Below, piece by piece: positions 6,998-12,670 of a DNA stretch of 12,670 nucleotides (position 1 is the stretch's first letter; the number at the start of each line of letters is the position of its first letter). The notes beneath the pieces were generated by a model. The model searched no databases, was not told the DNA's origin, and worked only from the letters and a program-made list of their open reading frames with translations. This DNA is from Verrucomicrobiota bacterium. Its GTDB lineage: Bacteria > Verrucomicrobiota > Verrucomicrobiia > Opitutales > Seribacteraceae. The DNA lies in NCBI GenBank assembly GCA_030830145.1, contig JAURNO010000527.1, positions 1 through 12,670 on the forward strand. Direction: 5' to 3'. The position numbers and the translations under genes are program-made.

Positions 6998-8329
6998 TTA
7001 AGCTAACTTCCAACCCTTACGGTAGGTGCGGCCAAGGTATTTCTCGGCCTCCGGAGCGTTTGGAATCTTCATGTTCTTTGCATCCCACTCCAGTTTCTTC
7101 TGAGCCCGGTAGGCAACGTTGCCGAGGTGGTTGGCCTCGGTAAGCGGGCCGGCATAGGCAAAGTTGCAGAGGGCTTCGGGCCCTTCTCCTTTGCAGGCGC
7201 GTATCCATTCGGCCATCTGTCCGGGGGAAGGTTCAATCCATGGTTTGGGTCTTTCGAAATTCTTGAACTTATCCTCGGGAAGAAGCGCGTGTTTTCCGTA
7301 ATCGGAAATAACCATGCCCTTCTCTCCGATGAAAAGGGTGGCATCACCCCACTGCGGGATTTTCTTGTCCTGCCAGATTTTCGGCTTCTCCGTCCCCTGG
7401 TACCAGGTGTGCTCAACCGCGGGGTATCCGTCACCACGCGCAGCGAAGGTATACTTCACGCTCATGGAGGCAGGAGCAATATCGTGGTGCGGCTTGGGCC
7501 CCGTAAGCGGCTCGATGGTCAAAGGCGCATCCAGTTTTAGAGCCCACCAGGGCAGGTCGTTGCGGTGGCTGCCCAAATCCGACATGGTGCCGTTCCCGAA
7601 ATCCCACCAGCGATACCATTTCGGTCCAGGGAAATAAACATTGTTGAAGGGACGATAGGGAGCAGGTCCGATCCATAGATCCCAGTCTAAAAATTCAGGA
7701 ATCGGATGAGCCTCCTTGGGGGTGTCGTCGGCCGGACTTTTCCATCCCCAAGCCCGACTGACCCAGGTATGAGCTTCGCGCACTTCTCCGATGGCTCCGG
7801 ACTGAATAAGTTCAACCACCCGGCGAAAATTGTTACCGGCATGAATCTGGGTACCCATCTGGGTCTGCACGCCTGCCTTGGCCGCGGCTTCGGTAATGAT
7901 CCGACACTCATGAACGTCGCGGGTAAGCGGTTTTTCGCAATAAACATGCTTTTTCGCCTGCAAGGCGGGAAGAGTAGCAAAGGCGTGGGTATGTTCGGTG
8001 GTGGAAACGACCACCGCATCGAGGTCATCGATCTTCTCGTTGAAATCGCGGAAATCTACGTAAGTGCGGGCCCCCTTGCACCAAGGAAAACGTGCTGCGC
8101 CGTCGAGGTTTTTCTTGTTTACGTCGCAAAGAGACACCACTTGCTCGCTTCGGCAACCCGCCACGTGACCGCGTCCGCGCCCCCCTACACCGATCAGACC
8201 GACCGCCAACTTGCCGTTGGGAGACTTGGAGTGGGTGATGGCCGGGAAACCCAGAACGGCTGAAGAGACGGCTGCCCCTTTGACAAAGGTACGACGGCTT
8301 AAGGGTGAGGAAGCGGGCTGATGATTCAT
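6998..8329 (-). CDS. Tat-exported Gfo/Idh/MocA family oxidoreductase
   Basis: This 443-residue protein is an NAD(P)-dependent sugar-type dehydrogenase. The N-terminus is a textbook Tat signal, [11 protein letters not shown] (twin Arg at 12-13), ending near residue 33, so it is exported already folded, probably with its nucleotide bound, as described for glucose-fructose oxidoreductase. The Rossmann motif is [12 protein letters not shown] (44-55), followed by the acidic strand-2 end (LCD, D69) and the family motif EKP (132-134) in [11 protein letters not shown]. The C-terminal domain includes [21 protein letters not shown] and the [18 protein letters not shown] region with a likely catalytic His, features of the long exported clade common in Planctomycetota and Verrucomicrobiota. 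It heads a probable pair with the amidohydrolase gene (12-base gap) and is preceded by a 137-base spacer with a palindrome. Whether it oxidises a free sugar or acts on a glycoside cannot be read from the sequence. Confidence 0.93.
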   Translation of the reverse strand: MNHQPASSPLSRRTFVKGAAVSSAVLGFPAITHSKSPNGKLAVGLIGVGGRGRGHVAGCRSEQVVSLCDVNKKNLDGAARFPWCKGARTYVDFRDFNEKIDDLDAVVVSTTEHTHAFATLPALQAKKHVYCEKPLTRDVHECRIITEAAAKAGVQTQMGTQIHAGNNFRRVVELIQSGAIGEVREAHTWVSRAWGWKSPADDTPKEAHPIPEFLDWDLWIGPAPYRPFNNVYFPGPKWYRWWDFGNGTMSDLGSHRNDLPWWALKLDAPLTIEPLTGPKPHHDIAPASMSVKYTFAARGDGYPAVEHTWYQGTEKPKIWQDKKIPQWGDATLFIGEKGMVISDYGKHALLPEDKFKNFERPKPWIEPSPGQMAEWIRACKGEGPEALCNFAYAGPLTEANHLGNVAYRAQKKLEWDAKNMKIPNAPEAEKYLGRTYRKGWKLA

Positions 8330-8466
8330 GGCAAACTAATTATTAATCGTTTATTCGGGTGATGCTTTTTTGATGAACTCATTTTTTGAGCGAGGCAACC
8401 GTTCATTTGAACGGATGAAAATTTAACCAAAGGAAGTGGCCGGAGAAAGGTGCTGAGCCTGAAAGG
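8330..8466 (-). promoter_or_regulatory. Probable promoter region of the Gfo/Idh-amidohydrolase pair
   Basis: This is the longest spacer within the minus-strand cluster; the others there are 12-50 bases. It is AT-rich close to the Gfo/Idh start and contains the perfect palindrome at 8399-8414. No clear terminator of the upstream SGNH gene and no confident -35/-10 pair were found, so readthrough from upstream remains possible. Confidence 0.45.
8399..8414. repeat. Perfect palindrome CCGTTCA-TT-TGAACGG (candidate operator)
   Basis: Two perfectly complementary 7-base arms, 8399-8405 and 8408-8414, flank TT. The compact 16-base dyad, about 70 bases upstream of the Gfo/Idh start codon, has the shape of a binding site for a dimeric repressor or activator rather than of a terminator, since no T-run follows on the minus strand. 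No regulator gene is in the window. Confidence 0.55.
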
Positions 8467-9120
8467 CTACAAGGAAAGAGCAAGGGAGATTTCCTTGGCT
8501 ACCGCTTGGCCTATTTTCTTCGAGCCTTCGGGTTTGTAGTGGACGTCCCCCGGCTTGACGAAGAGTTCAGGGGGGAACTCATCGGTCAGGGAATTGAGGT
8601 CGTTGATCCGTATGCCGTACTTTTTCATCACGCGGGCAGCGGCTTCATTGTACTTATCGTCGTCGCCCACCTTGCGCCCCGCTTCCCCATCGGGTACGGT
8701 GGAAGTATGAGCCCAGATCAGTTTGGCCTTGGTCTTCTTCAAGCGAGCGGCCAACCGGTCCATATTCTTCTCGTACTGATCCAGGGTGGTCGTGAGCGTT
8801 CCGCGCTTCTTGTCCCGACGGCCCTGCTCTTTGGATTGAGGATGACGATAGCAGAGATCCCACAACCCCCAGTTGAAATGGATGACGTCCCATTGCGTTT
8901 CGCCAACCCAACGGTCAAGCATCTTCAGACCCGTGCCGGTGTGCTGGGCATTACCCCGGTGGTGGATGACCTGAACCTTCCCTTTTAAAGCATTCGCCAC
9001 ATGAGGGGTATACCCAATCGAAATGGAATCTCCGATAAGCAGAGCCTTGGGCAAATCCTTTGCCCACAAGGAGGAAGCAAGGAGCAAAAGAGAAAGAAGC
9101 AACGGAAACCGATTTTTCAC
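8467..9120 (-). CDS. Secreted SGNH/GDSL-family hydrolase (probable carbohydrate esterase)
   Basis: SGNH hydrolases cleave ester bonds, in glycan clusters typically acetyl groups on sugars. The 217-residue protein has a Sec signal peptide (about 1-20, ending SSLWA), so it acts outside the cytoplasm. The conserved blocks are present: block I IGDSISIG with nucleophile S32, block II HHRGNAQHTGTG (Gly 56-64), block III HFNWGLWDL with N83, and block V PGDVHYKPEG with D192 and H194. The start is GTG at 9120; it is the only start in this frame that leaves a normal signal peptide, and no Shine-Dalgarno sequence precedes it. The gene follows the secreted sulfatase after 22 bases, so the two are most likely co-transcribed and act on the same sulfated, esterified glycan. 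Another esterase or lipase activity is possible. Confidence 0.9.
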   Translation of the reverse strand: MKNRFPLLLSLLLLASSLWAKDLPKALLIGDSISIGYTPHVANALKGKVQVIHHRGNAQHTGTGLKMLDRWVGETQWDVIHFNWGLWDLCYRHPQSKEQGRRDKKRGTLTTTLDQYEKNMDRLAARLKKTKAKLIWAHTSTVPDGEAGRKVGDDDKYNEAAARVMKKYGIRINDLNSLTDEFPPELFVKPGDVHYKPEGSKKIGQAVAKEISLALSL

Positions 9121-9142
9121 ATCGAGGGGTCAGGTAAAATGA

Positions 9143-10537
9143 TTACTTCTTGAACCATGGAGAACGAGCATTTGCCGTAACTTCGGCATCGAGCTCCTCC
9201 ATGCGGGCCTGCAGTTGCTTGACCACTGCGGGTTTGGCCTCCGCGAGGTTGTTCTGTTCGCCCATGTCCTTGCCCAAGTCAAAAAGATGCAGTTGCGGTT
9301 TCTTGGCGTTGTTGCGGCGCTGTTTTTTTACGAGCAACTTCCAGTTCCCACTGCGGATCCCCTCAATGTCCCCGCGTGAGGTGTAATGTAGAAACTCCTT
9401 GCGGGGGGATTTCTTGGCAGTTCCCTTCCAAAGTCCCGACGCATCCAATCCATCGATCTTGTTCTTGGACGGCAATGGCTTGCCGGTAAGAGCGGCAATG
9501 GTGGGCAGCAGGTCGATCGTTCCCGTCAGTTCATCGCAGACGGAACCCGCGGGTATGCCCGGGCCGCGCATCACGCAAGGCACGCGTTGCCCACCCTCGA
9601 AGGTCGTCCCCTTGCCGTCGCGCAGTGGACCCGCGGATCCCCCATGGTGGCGAAAGGAAAGCCAAGGACCGTTGTCGGTGGTGTAGATCACATAGGTGTT
9701 GTCGGCGAGCTTGAGCTCATCCAATGTTTTAAGCAAGCGGCCAACCTCGGAATCGATATGTTCGATGGTGTTGATATAAGCGTTCTTCGGATCGGGGTCG
9801 CGTATCTCGTCAGGCACGTAGAGAGGAATGTGCGGCATGGAATGGGGCACGTATACGAAGAATGGCTTGTCTTTGTTAGCCTTGATGAAGTCGATCGATT
9901 TTTGGGTGCAGCGCCGGGTGATGGTGCGTTGATCAACTGGAAGCTCGACGATCTTTTCATCCTCGAACAAAGGGGTCTTCCACTTGGTAAGAGTGGATTC
10001 GGGGTCGTCCCACAAGATATCCATGCCGGCCCAACCGCCCTTCGGTTTACCCTTGTTGTCGGGATGGTTCATATCGTTGGAATAAGGAATGCCAAAATAA
10101 GTGTCGAATCCGTTGGAAGTGGGCAGGACTTGCTTATGGTGACCGAGGTGCCACTTGCCGAAACAAGCGGTGGCATAGCCCTGGCCTTTGAGGTGATCGG
10201 CAATGGTGTGCTCCTTGGGGTTGAGTCCCTTGGTGGAGGAAGGAAACAAAACATGCTGATGCATACCCACGCGCTTGGGGTAGCACCCCGTGAGCAAGGC
10301 GGCCCGTGAAGGTGTGCAAACCGGTGAGGCCACCATGAAGCTGGTGAATTTTCGGCCTTCCTTGGCGATGCGGTCGATGTTCGGCGTATCGATTGTCTTG
10401 GAACCAAAACAGCTTAAGTCGCCATAGCCTTGGTCATCGGCAAAGATGATGATGAAATTGGGTTTGGCCGCGTAGAGGGCTCCCGAGACAAAAAGAAAAA
10501 CGGTCAGAGCCAGAAAAGAAAGGTTCTTGTGTTTCAT
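9143..10537 (-). CDS. Secreted arylsulfatase-family sulfatase (formylglycine type)
   Basis: This 464-residue protein is an S1-family sulfatase with all hallmark residues. A Sec signal peptide covers about 1-23 (ending ALYA), then NFIIIFADDQGYGD with metal ligands D34 and D35. The formylglycine motif CTPSR occupies 74-78, GKWHLGH gives K128 and H130, PHSMPHIP contributes a substrate-pocket His, TDNGP supplies metal ligands D288 and N289, and DGKG supplies K309. The D,D,C,D,N set is that of classical sulfatases, unlike the cytoplasmic one at 4637-6034. It should remove sulfate from an extracellular or periplasmic carbohydrate; the sugar and position cannot be told. Cys must be converted to formylglycine by a maturase encoded elsewhere. 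It sits in a run of minus-strand genes, 49 bases after a small lipoprotein gene and 22 before the SGNH hydrolase. A basic loop (KKQRRNNAKK) lies before the conserved LFDL motif. Confidence 0.95.
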   Translation of the reverse strand: MKHKNLSFLALTVFLFVSGALYAAKPNFIIIFADDQGYGDLSCFGSKTIDTPNIDRIAKEGRKFTSFMVASPVCTPSRAALLTGCYPKRVGMHQHVLFPSSTKGLNPKEHTIADHLKGQGYATACFGKWHLGHHKQVLPTSNGFDTYFGIPYSNDMNHPDNKGKPKGGWAGMDILWDDPESTLTKWKTPLFEDEKIVELPVDQRTITRRCTQKSIDFIKANKDKPFFVYVPHSMPHIPLYVPDEIRDPDPKNAYINTIEHIDSEVGRLLKTLDELKLADNTYVIYTTDNGPWLSFRHHGGSAGPLRDGKGTTFEGGQRVPCVMRGPGIPAGSVCDELTGTIDLLPTIAALTGKPLPSKNKIDGLDASGLWKGTAKKSPRKEFLHYTSRGDIEGIRSGNWKLLVKKQRRNNAKKPQLHLFDLGKDMGEQNNLAEAKPAVVKQLQARMEELDAEVTANARSPWFKK

Positions 10538-10586
10538 GAGTATGGTGTCGTGGTTTTAGGTTGTTTTCGGATAAAGATTGCCGGAA

Positions 10587-10850
10587 TCATTCGTCATGGA
10601 CTTTTTCTCCGTTGACCCAAACGTCGATTTCGTCGGAGGCACTGACTTCAATCTTGATGACTGATTTCTTTTTCTCAATGGGTATTTCCTTCTTGTCAAC
10701 GGTGACAACCCAATTTCGACATCCGACTGTACGGCCGTTGTAATCATTTTCGAACCAATCCGAATCCGATTCAATCGTATGAGTACCGCTGCTGGGCATT
10801 CCACAACCCAGGACAAAGAGAAAGAGAGGAAAAAGGATGAATTTATTCAT
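10587..10850 (-). CDS. Small predicted lipoprotein of unknown function
   Basis: The 87-residue protein begins MNKFILFPLFLFVLGCG, a short basic start, hydrophobic core and good lipobox (LGC, Cys 16), so it is probably a membrane-anchored lipoprotein with a mature part of about 70 residues. The mature part is rich in Asp, Glu and Lys, has a second Cys (44) and alternating residues near the end (SVIKIEVSASDEIDVWVNGEKV) that suggest a small beta sandwich or barrel. I do not recognise the family. It lies between two sulfatase genes with gaps of 50 and 49 bases on the same strand, so it is probably part of their transcript; a role in substrate or enzyme tethering is only a guess. The signal peptide and context make it likely to be a real gene despite its size. 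Confidence 0.75.
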   Translation of the reverse strand: MNKFILFPLFLFVLGCGMPSSGTHTIESDSDWFENDYNGRTVGCRNWVVTVDKKEIPIEKKKSVIKIEVSASDEIDVWVNGEKVHDE

Positions 10851-10900
10851 TGGAATGGCCTGAGTGCAAGGTTTTGGATGCGTTTTTAAAGAGTGGTTAA

Positions 10901-12670
10901 TCAGTTGGCTGTCACGATGACCGAAGTCGGAGTGTAAGCAATGGAGTAGTTTTGAGCAGCAAGCGATACCTTGTCATTCTTAAAACGGCCTGAGATTGAT
11001 TTTGCCTTGAGGACTGTTGCGTTTTGGCCGTTCTTCAGTTTGACCGCATCGGCGAGGCTTAGTTTGCCGGAGAGCTTGACGGCGCCATCCACAACCAGGG
11101 GGTTGTCCAAGTTCAAGGCCAAGGTGCCCTTGCAGAAAAGATCGGCCTTCACCGTCCCGTGCCCGCCAAGGGTTCCGCCGGACTGGACCTCCACCCACCT
11201 TAAGGATTCGGCCATGCCGCCCTGCAAAATCAATCGACCTTTGGGAGCCACCCGCAATTCGTTACGGGCATGCACCGTTACCGCGGGCTTCACTGTCAGA
11301 CCACCACTAATTTCAAGACCAAGAAATGCCGTATCCTTGTCCGCGATGGCCGATCCCCGGTCAATCTTGGCGCACCAATGGGATTGAGGAGGACCGGTTT
11401 CCTGCTGATAGGTTTCGCCAGCGTTTTCATAGACGTAGTCCGTCCAGTTGGAAGCCCGTCCGATCGCCCCCTCTTTGGCTCCCTTCCATGAGTGATAGGT
11501 GTTGGCAAAGCCGGCAGCTTCATCGACGCGCTCCCCGGTAAGCAATGCATTCAGTTCCTTGACCAGTTGTGGTTGCATGGAGGCCAAGTTGTTTTTCTCA
11601 CCGGAGTCGGCTTGCAGGTCGTAGAGTTGAATGTTCCCGGTGTTCTTTCCAGTTGTCGATTTCTTGGACCGCTTCTTGTTCCTGGAACCCGGTTGGCCAG
11701 ACTTGGTGTTTCCACGAGAACGAATCAGCTTGTAGCGCCCACGGATAATGGACGCTTGGCCACCCGCCTCATGAATCAAAATTTCGCGAACCCGCTGCTC
11801 ACCCTCACCCGTCAACACAGGGGCTATGGAAACGCCACTCAAGCCCAGGGGAACAGGAGCACCCGCCAGTTCGCAAAAAGTGGGCAACAAATCGGAGCAA
11901 TCGACAATCAGATCGGTGTTCGAACCAACTTTCAATTTCGAATCCCTCGTAATCTTGGCAGGCCATCGCATGATGGTCGGAACGCGAATGCCTCCCTCGT
12001 AGATGCTCCCCTTGGAACCCTGCAAACCACCATTTGCATTCAACTCTTCCCGGTTGCTTCCCCTCGGCCCACCGTTGTCCGATTGAAAGACAACAAGGGT
12101 CTCATGGGCAACCGAATCGGATTTGTCCCCGTCACCGTTCGGGTCCTCCAGGGCATCGAGCAAGTTCCCGAAATGAGCATCGATTCGGGTGACCATGGCA
12201 CACCACTGTTGGGATTGCGGGGATAACGCTTTAAAAAAAGATTTTCCCTTGTAAGCTTGATCCCAGTTCGGAAGTTTCTCCACTTCCTTGAAAGGAGCAT
12301 GGGGGATTTGGGCGGCGAACAAACCGAAGAACGGTTTGCCGGTTTGGTTGTATTCCTGCGCCTGCTTACGCACGAAATCCAAGGCGGCAAAAGCATAAAC
12401 GTCGTCGCAATAGGCGACCTTCGGATAATCCGGATGATTCTGCGAAGCCGGTTCATTCGGATATGCCTTGTTGTTGGCATACTTTGCCATGCTGTTAGGC
12501 CTTAATTCCAAACCGGCTTTCGCTCCTGGTTTGGCTGGTGCATACCAGAGGGTGGGTTGAAAGAAAGTATGAGCCCGGACATGGTGCAGCTCAGCCACTA
12601 CGAATTGATAACCATGGCTAGTCGGGAGGGTCTGGATATTGTCCAGCGTCGGGTTTTGCATATCCTTGGA
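10901..12670 (-). CDS. Sulfatase fused to C-terminal autotransporter-like beta-strand repeat domain (N-terminus off right edge)
   Basis: The frame is open to the right edge, so about 589 C-terminal residues are visible and the CxPSR modification site lies outside. The sulfatase part is recognised by FAAQIPHAPF (pocket His), LVVFQSDNGGPRG (metal ligands Asp-Asn, codons at 12074-12079), GSKGSIYEGGIRVP (Lys) and IQLYDLQADSGEKNNLA. Two insertions stand out: DPNGDGDKSD at 12116-12145, resembling a calcium loop, and a very basic loop at about 11634-11719 (RNKKRSKKS). After the sulfatase fold ends, roughly 11455 down to 10904 encodes about 180 residues of beta-rich sequence. This contains VEVQSGGTLGGHGTVKADL, followed by GTLALNLDNPLVVDGAVKLSG and YSIAYTPTSVIVTAN, the pattern of passenger-associated transport repeats (autotransporter-associated beta strand). 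No translocator barrel or PEP-CTERM sorting signal follows. It is probably a secreted or surface enzyme acting on sulfated glycans, first gene seen in the minus-strand cluster. Confidence 0.9.
   Translation of the reverse strand, partial: SKDMQNPTLDNIQTLPTSHGYQFVVAELHHVRAHTFFQPTLWYAPAKPGAKAGLELRPNSMAKYANNKAYPNEPASQNHPDYPKVAYCDDVYAFAALDFVRKQAQEYNQTGKPFFGLFAAQIPHAPFKEVEKLPNWDQAYKGKSFFKALSPQSQQWCAMVTRIDAHFGNLLDALEDPNGDGDKSDSVAHETLVVFQSDNGGPRGSNREELNANGGLQGSKGSIYEGGIRVPTIMRWPAKITRDSKLKVGSNTDLIVDCSDLLPTFCELAGAPVPLGLSGVSIAPVLTGEGEQRVREILIHEAGGQASIIRGRYKLIRSRGNTKSGQPGSRNKKRSKKSTTGKNTGNIQLYDLQADSGEKNNLASMQPQLVKELNALLTGERVDEAAGFANTYHSWKGAKEGAIGRASNWTDYVYENAGETYQQETGPPQSHWCAKIDRGSAIADKDTAFLGLEISGGLTVKPAVTVHARNELRVAPKGRLILQGGMAESLRWVEVQSGGTLGGHGTVKADLFCKGTLALNLDNPLVVDGAVKLSGKLSLADAVKLKNGQNATVLKAKSISGRFKNDKVSLAAQNYSIAYTPTSVIVTAN

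Noticed and set aside
8456..8468. Small hairpin (AGCCT-GAA-AGGCT) at the end of the SGNH gene as a terminator
   Set aside because: It has only five base pairs, overlaps the stop codon, and no T-run follows on the minus strand.
9587..10309. 240-codon plus-strand open frame
   Set aside because: It is antisense to the secreted sulfatase, whose catalytic residues are intact. The frame is open because of mirrored codon bias.
11492..12226. 244-codon plus-strand open frame
   Set aside because: It is antisense to the partial sulfatase with its conserved SDNGG and EGGIRVP motifs, and has no recognisable features of its own.
1..12670. tRNA, rRNA, CRISPR array or insertion sequence
   Set aside because: No regularly spaced repeats, transposase motifs, terminal inverted repeats or tRNA-like cloverleaf were seen, and nearly all of the window is accounted for by protein genes.

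Overview
The window looks like part of a polysaccharide- or organosulfate-degrading region from a member of the Planctomycetota/Verrucomicrobiota group, more likely Verrucomicrobiota. Three sulfatases, a planctomycete-type cytochrome c paired with a DUF1552 protein, an exported Gfo/Idh/MocA oxidoreductase and an autotransporter-like beta-strand domain fused to a sulfatase all fit that group. The phylum is inferred from gene content only. Coding density is high, intergenic spacers are AT-rich, and I see no RNA genes, insertion sequences or CRISPR arrays.

Layout: (1) From 1986 down to the left edge on the minus strand lie a DUF1552 protein (664-1986) and the N-terminus of a heme-containing DUF1587/DUF1592-type protein (start at 667), joined by a 4-base ATGA overlap. 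(2) A 110-150 base AT-rich divergent region (1987 to the TctC start) carries a strong inverted repeat at 2001-2025. (3) A plus-strand operon holds a TctC-type solute-binding protein (2138-3169), a TctA permease (3166-4620, ATGA overlap) and a sulfatase without a signal peptide (4637-6034). No TctB gene is present between TctC and TctA, and the TctC protein ends in a hydrophobic segment. (4) A long minus-strand cluster runs from the right edge to 6050 and converges on region 3 with only 15 bases between stop codons. In transcription order it holds a sulfatase fused to a beta-strand-repeat domain (partial, 10901-12670), a small lipoprotein (10587-10850), a secreted sulfatase (9143-10537), a secreted SGNH hydrolase (8467-9120), a Tat-exported Gfo/Idh/MocA oxidoreductase (6998-8329) and a probable lipoprotein of the amidohydrolase/lactonase family (6050-6985). 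A 137-base gap at 8330-8466 with a perfect 7-base-arm palindrome may start a second transcript within this cluster.

A working model, which is inference: the exported sulfatases and SGNH esterase strip sulfate and ester groups from an extracellular glycan. The periplasmic oxidoreductase oxidises a released sugar to a lactone, the adjacent lactonase-family lipoprotein opens it to an acid, and the TctC/TctA carboxylate transporter imports the acid. The cytoplasmic sulfatase then removes a remaining sulfate ester. The arrangement of a TctB-less transporter with a cytosolic sulfatase, and of an exported oxidoreductase/lactonase pair, is the most interesting part of the window.
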